Shown here piece after piece: positions 46,602 to 58,400 of a DNA stretch of 64,000 nt. A program made the translations under genes and the position numbers. The notes under the pieces were generated by a model. That model saw nothing but the letters and a program-made list of their open reading frames with translations. It did no database searches and was not told the DNA's origin. This stretch comes from Pleodorina starrii (lineage: Eukaryota > Chlorophyta > Chlorophyceae > Chlamydomonadales > Volvocaceae). Where the stretch lies: the NCBI GenBank assembly GCA_030267565.1, contig BRXU01000005.1:2143501-2207500 (forward strand). The letters run 5' to 3'. The number at the start of each line of letters is the position of its first letter. The first letter of the stretch is position 1.

Positions 46602-46889
46602 AGCCCGCCGACTTCCCTGCGCGCGCTGAATTATGCAGAGGGGTGAGAGCTGGCGGGCTTTTGACGGGGCATATGCGCGGTGCGTGCTTCGTTTGTTTGA
46701 TGTTTTGATTGTTGCCGGCTGGGGGACGTTGAGCCCAGGACCCGTTTTTGCCTGATAGGAAAGGGGCGTTTCTGGTATTTTCTTGGAAAGCTCAGGCCCG
46801 AAGGGCTTGGATGCCGGCCTTCTGTCAACGGTTTTGTCAAAGGCCATTAGGACGTGGGCGCGTTCGGCTTTGCACGGACGGTTTGGGCT

Positions 46890-46955
46890 TGTAAATGGTA
46901 ACTCTGCTGAGCGGTGTTTGTGTGTGTAAATGGTAACTCTGCTGAGCGGTGTATG
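46890..46955 (+). terminator. Duplicated TGTAA signals downstream of pherophorin
   Basis: A ~34-bp direct duplication (GTAAATGGTAACTCTGCTGA then GCGGTGT, twice) places TGTAA at 46890 and 46925, about 290-325 bases after the stop. Both copies could act as poly(A) signals. Confidence 0.5.
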
Positions 46956-46999
46956 GCGTGTTTGTGACGATGATGGGCAGCGTTTCTGTTCAAGAGCTT

Positions 47000-49118
47000 T
47001 GGCAAAGCACATCTACAGTCGAGATGCATAGTTTCATACACCTTCCATCAGATAGCTCTAGATTTCGGGTTCTGAGAGGTCCTCATATGGACCCAGGAAT
47101 AAAACTGCGCGCTGTCCGTGAGTTCTAGGTTGCGCTCTAATTCCGTTTGGATAACGGATTCCGATCGCTTTGGATCCTTATTTAGAGCCTCATTCACGCC
47201 GTCCATGGCCGCCAAGCGAGCTGGAAGGAGGTGGATTTTCGGTTGGCGCGGCCCATGGCCATGCAGCAGTTGCATCGTAGGATACTTTGGCGACAGGCCT
47301 CAGCTTGCTAAGACACCACAGGATGAGCTAGGCGAGGGGGATGGAGGCTGGAGGCAGTGGGATGGTCGGTTTTCATAGAGCCATAGCTACGTTAGGTAGT
47401 TCGTACCGCATATAACTGTACGGCGCGGCAGAAGTACGATGGTACGTACGGACATTACCGCCTTCTGCGGTCGTCGCTGCAGGGCCTAAGCTCCGGCCTG
47501 CTCGACCGCACGCGCCCATCGATACTACGGTACCATCGGTTCCTTCTTTAATGTTTTTTGCACAGTAGGCATGGTGATATCATGGGTGCACGCATTGCAT
47601 GATGCCAGCCTGTGCCGGAGGGTCCAGGCCGCTGGATGGCCGTGTACGGTGTACGGAAACAAGTATTTGAACAAGGCGCTTTGCTAGGGGGTAGGAAGGG
47701 CGCGGGGCCGTCGAGGAGCCAGCTCGCAGAGCGGCGCACGGCACTGCGGGTGGGTAACTGGGTTTGCGCCCCCCCCCAGAGGCCAACAGATTGGCGGCAA
47801 AACACTGCCGCCACTGCCGCCGCTGCGGCTGGAAGAGTGCGGGGCGCGGGGGGGGGGAGCAGGAAGGCGGCGCCGGCGGCGGGGGGAGATGCAACGACGC
47901 AAGCGGGTGGGTGGGTGGGTGGGTGGCGGGAGCTGGCGGTTGGCGCCGGCGCGACTCTCTTCGTTTCAATCATGGGTCACAGCAAGCACTGCATCCGGAG
48001 AACCCGCGTCGCGCCATTTGGTAATATGGGTACGCCTGGTTATGATGGGGTTATTTACGGGATGGGTTGGGTCAATGTGAGGTATGACCCGCGGGTCGGT
48101 GTGCTGTGTTGTGGGCCGGTGCTGTGTCCGTTTTCTGTCTTAGGCCGGGGCCGTGGGGCAGCGCGCCCCTGGCACGACAGTTGAGGTCGGCACGGCGGCT
48201 CACAGGGCCTGAGGGAACGGGACTCGGAGATAGCAATGGAAACATCCGAGTTGGCTGCATTGCTGTGGTGGTGGCTGCGGCGGCTGTGTGCATGTGCATG
48301 TGTGTGGTGGTGGGCTACGAGGAATTCGGTTGCGTGGAGGGAGGGAGGGAGGCTGTGCGCGCCAAGAAAGGATGGACTGCCCCCTCTCACTCTGCCCTCT
48401 TTCCGCCCCCCCCCTCCGGTGTGTGTGTGTGAGTATGTGTGTGTGTGTGCTTGCTTGAACTCTGCGTGCGGGTGTGGGTGTGGGGTCGCTCGCGTGGGAA
48501 ACAAGAGGCAGAGGCAGCGGCTTGTCGTTGCTGCTGTTGCTGTTGCTGGGAGCGGGAGGAGAGGCAGACGCTTATTGTTGTTGGGGGGGGGGGCGGGCGG
48601 GCGGGTTAAGACGTGAGGCGGGAGAAGCCAGTCGGCCGGTCGGTCGGTCGGTCAGTGAAGGATGCCTGCAGGAAATGCCCTCAAGGGCGAGAGCGGGGAC
48701 GCCGGGACACACAAATACGGCACGCAATGGGGCATGGCGTGTACGGACAGACGTACGACATGCACGGCATGCAGCCCAGTGTGCAGGGCAAAGCGGACCG
48801 CCCCCGAGGTAAAACATGCGGAGATCTCTCCGAATCGTCCAAGTTAGCTCCAACCGACCAACCGCCAAAACGTATTTTGGTTGAATGGCCCCCTCTTCCA
48901 AACACGGGCGCGTGCAAGAGGCCCGAGACGCGGACAATCCCCCCGAACCGCCTCCGGCACCGCCACCAGAGCCAGAGCCAGGCAGGGCCGCTCCCCATGT
49001 TTCCCAACCCAGATCCGGATCCAGATCCAGATCCGCCGTCCGTCCTCCCGCCCTCTCCTATCACACAGACACATACACAGACATGCGTACAATACATACA
49101 CATACACGCGCGCGCACG
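47000..49118. other. Convergent spacer between pherophorin and the WW-FF gene
   Basis: No supported gene. It holds G-runs, GTGTGTGT tracts (~48420-48450) and short open frames without motifs. Both flanking genes point into it. Confidence 0.4.
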
Positions 49119-49123
49119 TTACA
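49119..49123 (-). terminator. TGTAA signal for the WW-FF gene
   Basis: Minus-strand TGTAA (TTACA on plus) lies 329 bases after the stop codon at 49452. Confidence 0.4.
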
Positions 49124-49239
49124 CGCAATGACCGAGGGCGCCGTTATTCGCAGAGCGCGGCAGCAGGCCTGTCTGCGCTGTACCGGCAGCACCAACGGCA
49201 GCAGCAGCAGAGCCGAGCTTCTTGAGGCCAGCTCATTCC

Positions 49240-49275
49240 CGGGGGGTATAGGCCGGAGCCCGTGAAAGGTCGAGT
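49240..49275 (+). repeat. Dispersed repeat box B
   Basis: GGGTATAGGCCGGAGCCCGT then GAAAGG, in the putative 3' UTR of the WW-FF gene. A degenerate inverted box A (CTCCGTCCCTCCGCTGCGGG) lies at ~49366-49390. Confidence 0.75.
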
Positions 49276-49451
49276 AACAGAAGAAGGCCGTCTCGTCCCT
49301 CACAATCGACACAAAAAAAACCCTCCTCTCCTCCCTGGATCTGGATCTGGATCTCATCCCTCCATCCCTCCGTCCCTCCGCTGCGGGATCTCCACCGGAA
49401 AGAGAACGCGGCAACGTCACGCATGCCGTACCCCCTTTGCCGTGTCTTTTT

Positions 49452-52400
49452 TCAGTGTCGCGCCCGCTTCTTGCCATCGCGGTCGCGCTCCCTCTCCCTC
49501 TCCCTCTCCCTCTCCCGCTCCCGTCCCCCCCGGTCCCGGTCCCGGTCCCGGCCCCCCCGCTCCCGCGCCCTGTCGTACTCCCGCTCCAGCTCCCGATCCC
49601 TGTCGTACGCCCGTTTCCCGTCGCGATCCCTGTCATCCTCCCGATCCCGCTCCCGATCCCTGTCGTGCTCTCGTTCCCGCGCCCTGTCGTACTCTGGCTC
49701 CCGCTCCAGATCCCTGTCGTACTCGTTGACGTGCGCTCGGCCACGGTCGTACTCCGCCGCCTGGTCACGGCCCGGCGCCCCGCGGTCGCGGTCGCGCTCC
49801 TCCCCCCGGCCGCCGTACCCCTGCGGCGGCCCGCCACCTCCGCCGCCGCCGCCGCCGCCGCCGTGCCCCTGCGGCAAGCCGTCGCCGTACCCGGCGCCTC
49901 TGCCGCCGACGCCGCCCCGCGCCGACGCCGGCGGCGGCGACGCCAGATGCTGCTGCTGCTGCTGCGACCCATGACCGTGTCCCTGCGGCCCGTCCGCCCC
50001 GGTGTGATACCCACCCCCTCCTCCTCCTCCTCCTCCTCCTCCACCTCCGGCCCCGCGGCCTCCGTACCCTCCCCCCCCCTGCCCCCCGCCACCCCCCACC
50101 TCCCCGTACGACACGCCCCCTGCTCCATACCCCCCTCCTCCCGTACCCCATCCCCCGCCCGCCGCCGCACCCCCTCCCCCTCCTCCCCCGCCACCGCCCC
50201 CGTACGAAGTCCCGCCGTAGTACAACGGCGCTCCCGGCGGCACCAGGAAGTCCAGGGGGGGCCGCGGCGGCGCGCCGTTGGGTTGCATCAGATCCTCGAC
50301 CCAGATCCGCCAGCCTCGCTCCCGCGCCTCCGCCGGTACACGCGCCCAGCGGCCGTCTTCTTCCAGGAGGCCGTCGGCGGCGGCGAAGTCGGCGAGGGGG
50401 GCGGGCAGGGAGGCGGGGTCCGGCTGCGTGTCGCGTGGAAGCAACGGCCTGGAGGCGGACAGGGAGGGAGGGAGGGAGGGAGGGAGAGGGAGGTGGAGAG
50501 GGGGGGAATGGAACGCGGTAATGGGAGGGAGCGGAGGGGAGGGGGCCCGGAGGTCGGGGGCCGGAGGCCGAATACCGGGAGCCGGAATGTCGGGTCGGGC
50601 CGAGTTGGGCCGAGTTGGGTCGAAAGTTGGGCTGGGTGGGGTGTGGGAGAGCCCCCGGGGGGCAAACGACACGACACGACACCCCAAAACACACACACAC
50701 GCCCCCCTCCCCCGCCCCCTCCCCCCTCTCCCCCTCCCACCTGAGCCTCTCGTTCAGTGCCTCCTCGAATCCCCTCTTGAGGCCCGCCATAAGGCCCACC
50801 ACGTGGCGGTGGAACAGGTCCTCGGCCTCCCGGGGGTCCAGGTGCTCACTGCGAGAGCGACCCTGGGGGAGGGGGGGGAGGGGGGGAGAGGGGAGGGGAG
50901 AGGGGAAACACACATACACACACGCACACACACAGAGCGGGGTGGGTGGGGGGGTTGGAGGACTCGGGCTTGGTGTTTGGGTGAGTGCAATGGGGGCCGT
51001 TGGATCATGGGTGGGTGGTGCAGCAACCAGCACCACACCTGCTCCCAAGGGTCTGTGTGTGCGTGGTAAAAGAGAAGATACCGGTAACCGCAGCGAAGGG
51101 ACGGAGACGGCGTTACGCGTTAGCGAACGAACGAACGAGCCCGGGGGGGTTATCCACGTATACGAACCCGGAATCATCCCCACCCCCCCCCAACCCCCCA
51201 TCCCCCCACCTACCAGGGGGTCTTTGTCCAGTCGGGGCCGCCAGTCCCTCCATTCCCCGAATGGCTCCCGCACTACCTCCCCCAGCAGGGTGGAGAAGGA
51301 GGTCACCGCCTCGTCATGGGCGGCACGGCTGCGTGGGTGTATGTGTGTGTATGGCGGGGAGGGGCGAGAGGGGGGGAGACGGGGGGAGGTGAGGGAACTG
51401 AAGTGCGGGGACGCGGGGGCGAGGAGGCGGCGGGGTGAGGCGGCTTGGGGGCCGGGGTCAAGGAAGACCAATAGGGTGGGTTGGGCAGCACTCCCAAGCA
51501 AACCCCATAAGCGGCCCGCCCACCCCGGCCCGGCCACGGGCCCCTCCCTCCCTCCCTCCCCACCCATCTAGCCACCCACCGCCGCCGCTCCTCCGCCTCC
51601 TGCGTCGCCTCCTGCGTTCGCCTCGCCGCCTCCGCCCGCTTGCGTGCCTCCTCCTCACCCGCCCGCGCCGCCCCCTCCAGCGCCGCCACGAAGCGACCAA
51701 ACGCCGCCTCCGCCGCGTCGCGACCGCCCGGCAGAGCACGGACCCGCGGGTCGCTGCACAGATCGTCACGCACGCGGCTCCAACTGCGGAGGGGGAGGGA
51801 CAGGCCGGCAGGTAGGCAGGCAGGCAGGCAGGCCGCGGGGCGCCAGGGAGGGGGATCAGGGAGTGATATGCTCCTTTGTGTAACAATGAGTCACTGCGGA
51901 CGTTGTTGATCAAGCTGCTGCAGCCGCTGAACCTCCGGAACTGTTAACTGTAACCCATCCATTCCCAGGGAGGGGGGAATAAGGAAGAAGGAGGAAGGGA
52001 CAGGGAAGGGGAGGGGAGGGGGTGGCTGGGTCCCAGGTGTGCTGCCCCCCTCCATCACCCCCACCCCCGCTGGTATAACCCCCCGCTGGCTCCCCTCCCC
52101 GCTGGCTCCCCTCCCCGCTGGCTCCCCTCCCCGCTGGCTCCCCTCCCCGCTGGCTCCCCTCCCCGCTGGCTCCCCTCCCCGCTGGCTCCCCTCCCCGCTG
52201 GCTCCCATCCCCGCTGGCTCCCCTCCCCGCTGGCTCCCCCCCCGCCCTCACCGTGTGCTCGCCGTGACGCCCCTCTCCCGCAGCAGTGCAAAGAAAGCCT
52301 CCTCCGCCGCCGCCTCCGCCGCCTGCCGGGCCCTGCGCACCGCCGCCTGGGCCGCACCGAACCGCTCCTCGAACAACTGCCGCCGGGCCTGGGGCGGCCA

Positions 52401-55400
52401 GGGGGGGGTGGAGGGGGTGGAGGGGGTGGTGGAGGTCGGGGACGGGGGCGGAGGGGGCGGAAGTTCAATGAGGTTCAACGCAACCGAACCCAACCCAACG
52501 CAACCGACCCGACCCGACCCCTGAACAGAGAGAAACCCCTTTCCCTCCCACCTCCCTCCCACCTCCCCCTCACCTCCTCCGACACCGCCGACCAGCGGTC
52601 ATCATTGGCCCAGTACCGCCCCACGTACTCGAGCGTAAGGCCCGCCACCAGCGCCTCCTCGGACAAATCCACCTCCTCCTCTTTCTCCTCCCCCTGATCC
52701 TCCTCCTCCTCCTTCTCCTCGTCGCTCCCCTCCGCGACCGCATCCGGCGAAGCCCCCTCCCCGTGGCCGTTGCCGGCGGCAGAGCCGCCGCATCCGCTGC
52801 CGTCACCGCCGCTGTCGCGGCGGCGGCGGTGGCTCTTGTGGCTCTTACGGTGGCGACGGCTGGCGCCGTCCACCTCCACCTCCTCCTCAGCGCCACCGTC
52901 ATCCTCCCCGCCGTCGTCCTCGCCCTCCTCTCGCGCGGCGGCGCGGGCCTCGCGCTCCTCCTCCTTCGCCTGACGGGCAGCAGCAGCAGCAGCAGCAGCG
53001 GAGGAGGACAAGGGAGGGGGAAGGGAACAGAAACAGCGCCGCACGGTGGGTACGGTCCTTTAGTTGGCTGGCGGGATGAATTGGCGGGATGAATGGAATA
53101 GCGGGGTGGATGGATTGGCGGGATGAGTGGAATAGCGGGGTGGACGGATTGGCGGGATGAATGGAATAGCGGGATGGACGGATTGGCGGGATGAATGGAA
53201 TAGCGGGGTGGACGGATTGGCGGGATGAATGGAATAGGGGGGTGGACGGATTGGCGGGATGAATGGAATAGGGGGGTGGATGGATTGGCGGGATGAATGG
53301 AATAGCGGGGTGGACGGATTGGCGGGACGAATGGAATAGCGGGGTGGACGGATTGGCGGGATGAATGGAATAGCGGGGTGGATGGATTGGCGGGATGAAT
53401 GGAATAGCGGGGTGGACGGATTGGCGGGATGAATGGAATAGCGGGGTGGACGGATTGGCGGGACGAATGGAATAGCGGGGTGGACGGATTGGCGGGATGA
53501 ATGGAATAGCGGGGTGGACGGATTGGCGGGATGAATGGAATAGCGGGGTGGACGGATTGGCGGGATGAATGGAATAGCGGGGTGGACGGATTGGCGGGAT
53601 GAATGGAATAGCGGGGTGGACGGATTGGCGGGATGAATGGAATAGCGGGGTGGACGGATTGGCGGGATGAATGGAATAGCGGGGTGGACGGATTGGCGGG
53701 ACGAATGGAATAGCGGGGTGGACGGATTGGCGGGATGAATGGAATAGCGGGGTGGACGGATTGGCGGGATGAATGGAATAGCGGGGTGGACGGATTGGCG
53801 GGATGAATGGAATAGCGGGGTGGACGGATTGGCGGGATGAATGGAATAGCGGGGTGGACGGATTGACGGGATGAATGGAATAGCGGGGTGGACGGATTGG
53901 CGGGACGAATGGAATAGCGGGGTGGACGGATTGGCGGGATGAATGGAATAGCGGGGTGGACGGATTGGCGGGATGAATGGAATAGCGGGGTGGACGGATT
54001 GGCGGGATGAATGGAATAGCGGGGTGGACGGATTGGCGGGACGAATGGAATAGCGGGGTGGACGGATTGGCGGGATGAATGGAATAGCGGGGTGGACGGA
54101 TTGGCGGGATGAATGGAATAGCGGGGTGGACGGATTGGCGGGATGAATGGAACAGCGGGGTGGACGGATTGGCGGGATGAATGGAATAGCGGGGTGGACG
54201 GATTGGCGGGACGAATGGAACAGCGGGGTGGACGGATTGGCGGGATGAATGGAATAGCGGGGTGGACGGATTGGCGGGACGAATGGAATAGCGGGGTGGA
54301 CGGATTGGCGGGATGAATGGAATAGCGGGGTGGACGGATTGGCGGGATGAATGGAATAGCGGGGTGGACGGATTGGCGGGACGAATGGAATAGCGGGGTG
54401 GACGGATTGGCGGGATGAATGGAATAGCGGGGTGGACGGATTGGCGGGATGAATGGAATAGCGGGGTGGACGGATTGGCGGGATGAATGGAATAGCGGGG
54501 TGGACGGATTGGCGGGATGAATGGAATAGCGGGGTGGACGGATTGGCGGGATGAATGGAATAGCGGGGTGGACGGATTGGCGGGACGAATGGAATAGCGG
54601 GGTGGACGGATTGGCGGGATGAATGGAATAGCGGGGTGGACGGATTGGCGGGATGAATGGAATAGCGGGGTGGACGGATTGGCGGGACGAATGGAATAGC
54701 GGGGTGGACGAATTGGCGGGATGAATGGAATAGCGGGGTGGACGGATTGGCGGGATGAATGGAATAGCGGGGTGGACGGATTGGCGGGATGAATGGAATA
54801 GCGGGGTGGACGGATTGGCGGGATGAATGGAATAGCGGGGTGGATGGATTGGCGGGATGAATGGAATAGCGGGGTGGATGGATTGGCGGGATGAATGGAA
54901 TAGCGGGCTGGATGGATTGGCGGGATGGGCTCGCGCGCGACGCCTGCGGCATACGGCACGGTTCACAGCGAGCGAGCGAGCGAGCGAGCAGGCGCGCCCA
55001 TGTAGGGCAAAGCATTCACCTGTTGCCGTACATGTCGCTCCAGAACCAGTACGTCATCCAGCAGCTGTTTGAACCCGGCCAGCGCCGCGGCGGCTCGCTT
55101 CTCCTTGAGCTGCTTCTGCTCGGCTGCACTCAGACGGGAAAGGAGGGGGATGAGGGAAGGGAAAGGAATGGAGAGCTATGGTGAGGGCAGGGCAGGGCAG
55201 GGCGGGGCAGGGCAGGGCAGGGCGGGGCGGGGCGGGGCGGGGCAGGGCAGGGCAGGGCAGGGCAGGGCAGGGCAGGGCAGGGCGGGTCAGGGCAGGGCAG
55301 GGCAGGGCAGGGCAGGGCAGGGCCGGGCAGGGCAGGGCAGGGCAGGGCAGGGCAGGGCAGGGCAGGGCAGGGCAGGGCAGGGCAGGGCAGGGCAGGGCAG

Positions 55401-58400
55401 GGCAGGGCAGGGCAGGGCAGGGCAGGGCGGGGCGGGGCAGGGCAGGGCGGGGCGGGGCAGGGCAGGGCGGGGCGGGGCAGGGCAGGGCAGGGCAGGGCAG
55501 GGCGGGAATGGAATGGAGGGAAAAGGAAGGGGAAGTCAAAGATGGAATGAAGGGTTGTTTTACCCCTTCCTCCCCCCCCACCACCACCTTCCCCGCCAAC
55601 GACCTTCCCGCCGCCGTCTGCTAGCACCGGCCAGCGGCCGTAGCACTGCCGTACAAACGCGCGCACCTCGCCGTGCCGTACCCGTACCGTACCCGTGCCG
55701 TACCTGCCGTACTTCTGCAGAACTCGTCGAACGCCAGCCGCTTCTCCTTGAGTGTCAGCGCCGACAGACCACCCCACCGCTTGTCAGCTTCCAGTTTGGG
55801 CAGCTCGCGCTCCCACCGGGAAAACGGCGTCACCTGCAAAATACGGCAGTACGACGGCAGTACGACAGTGTACGGACACGGACAGTGTACGGATGACATC
55901 TCTTAACTCGTATTATGCACGGCCCGCCCCGTGGGACCGCAGACACCGACAAAGTGTCGTCGGCTCTGAAACCCTTATCGCGCCCTGCCTGGTCAAACAA
56001 TGTCCGGAGGACTTCCCGCCGCTCCGGTGTTGCGACCGGCCATCCCTGGACGAACACTCCCCCTCCTATTAACCCTCTCACCCCCCACCTCCTCCACTCC
56101 ACCTCTCATCCCCCCCACCGCATCCCCACACCACCCCATCCCCCGAATCCGGCCCAGCCCCGGAAACCCTCCTCCCCTGTCCCGCCGGAACCCAACCCCC
56201 GCTCCGCCCCCTCCTCCGCACACTCCTCCGCCTCCTGTCCATCCAACTGCCGTACACACACGCCGACACGCGCACTTCCCCTCCCTCCCTCCCTCCCTCC
56301 CTCCCGGCCCCCGCTCCCCCGCCGACACACGCACGTCCCCTCCCGCCCCTCCCCCTCCACCTCCCCCTCCCTGCATCCAGCTCACCCCCTTGTCCATCAG
56401 CAGTTCCTTGAACCTGCCCGCCAGCTCCTCCTTGCTCAGGGGCCGGGGGGCGAACAGCGGGCGACCGGGGGGGAAGGGGGGCACACCGCCGGGGAAGCCC
56501 AGGCCGCCGCCGGGGCCGGCGCCGGCGCCGCCCATGAGGGCGAGCATGCGGGGGTGGAGGTGGGGGTGGTGGCCGAAGGGCAGGAGGCCGGCGGGTCCGA
56601 GGGGCGGGGCTGCGGGGGAGGGGGAGGGGGGAAGGAGAGGGTAGGGGACGGGCGACGGAGGTGGAAGCGGGGCAGGGAGGGGCGGCCGGAGGGGGTGTGG
56701 AGCCCCGTACCCCTCCCTTCAAACCTGTTCCCCCAGTCCCCCTTTGCCCCGTCGCACATGCGCGGCTGGCACCTACCTCCCGGCCTCGGCCGCGCCATCG
56801 TCGTCGTCGTCGCGGCTGCCGCCGCTGCCGCCTCCGCCCGCGCCGCCCGGCGCTTCTCCTCCTCCTCCTCCCTCCGCCGCGCCGCCTCCGCCTCCTGCTG
56901 CTGCCGCCGGAAAGCGGCCACCGGCTCCGGAACCGCCCAGGACGTCTCCTGTGGGTTAGCGCATGACCGGATACACACGCGTGTGTGCGTGTACGGGTAT
57001 GTGTGTGTGAGAGGGTGTGGGAGAGGGTGTGTGCGTATGTGTGAGTGCGAGAGAGGGTGTGGGAGAGGGTGTGTGAGGTAGGTGGGGTATAGAAAACAGT
57101 CCATGAGAGCAGAACCGAGCCGCACGCCCGCCCTAGCGGATCAACCCCATCGTCAGCAGTACTACCGTACACCCCTTACACCTCAAGAGCCCCAGCGTCG
57201 CAGCTAACTGCCTTTTGCTGCTGTATCGGTGGATGGGTTGGGCATCTGATTTCTCTTGCTTTGTGGCCCCCTCTGCGGGAGTAAATAATACACAGGCACG
57301 CACACAATCTCTCCCTCCCAAGCCCATCACACACAGGTCACACCCACACACACGCTCACCTCGGTAGTCTCGTTGTAAAAGTAGACCCGCCCGTCGGCGC
57401 ACTTGACCTCCTGCCAGTCCGTCTCGCCAACCTGACTCCAGGGAAGGGGCGGGCGTGTGGAGAGTGAATCTGCAAAGTGGGGGCGGCCGCCAGACAGGGC
57501 CCGGCCCCTGCAGGGTCTTTCGAGGCGCCTCATTTCTACCCCTTCACAACAACGTATCCCCCTTCCTTCCCTCCACCCACCACATCCACCCTCACTACCC
57601 CCCCCCCACCTGCTTTGTGTCTACGGGCACGGGCGCCTCCGCCACATCCGCCACCTCGCCCCGAAACCCGGCGGGCTTCACCCAACTGGACTCCTGCGCA
57701 GTGAGAGCGAGAGGGAGGGAGAGAGAGGGAGAGAGAGGGGGAGAGAATGCGTGTGTGTGTGTGTGTTCGGGTCCTCGAATGGCCAAGCGAGCTGTGAACG
57801 GCTCCTGGAATGCGGAGCGGATCACGGTCGTGTGCTGCTGCTTTCTTTCGCGTTTGTTTGTGTGTTGTCGAGGGAAACGGCATAATGCCGAAAGTCCAGT
57901 TCGCAAAGCGAACAGACACCCCTTCCCGCCCTCCTCTCCCTCCTCTCCCCCCTTCTCTCCCTCCTCCCTCTCCCCCCTCCTCTCCCTCCTCCCTCCCCTC
58001 CCCCGCTGCGCTTCGGGCGTCCTCCTCTCCCTTCCCTCCCGGCGTCCCTCCCCTCCCCTCCCCCTCTCCCCCTCTCCCCCTCTCCCCTTCTCCCCCTCTC
58101 CCCCTCCCCTCTCTCCCCCTCCCCCTCTCCGCCCCGCCCCCCTCCTCACCTCCGTCATCGTGTTGTAGTAGTACACAGAGCCGTCCTCGCTCTTGTGCAC
58201 CGTCCAAGCAGCCAGCACCTGAACCACGGGTGGGTGGGGCAGGACGGCGTTCACTGGTGGGTGGGGCAGGACGGCGTTCAGCCACCGCCACGAGGCGCGT
58301 CGACCGATCGTTGGCCCGGAAGCGCAGCGGCAGGGCCAGCCAAAGAACAACGGCGCACACCATCCACACACACACGCATCCATGACCCCCACCACCATCT

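Noticed and set aside
52570..55015. Three overlapping minus-strand frames of 651-798 codons rich in HPANPSTPLFHSS
   Set aside because: They are translations of the 34-bp minisatellite inside an intron; exon phases of the WW-FF gene skip it cleanly.
55054..55896. Gly-Gln-Gly-Arg-Ala and Ala-Leu-Pro-Cys repeat frames on both strands
   Set aside because: Produced by the (GGGCA)n microsatellite in an intron.
55834..56385. Frame reading PERREVLRTLFDQAGRDKG as a possible FF exon
   Set aside because: Splicing 56386 to 55833 in phase gives a far better FF domain (LLMDKG-VTPFSRWERE); this segment lies in the intron.
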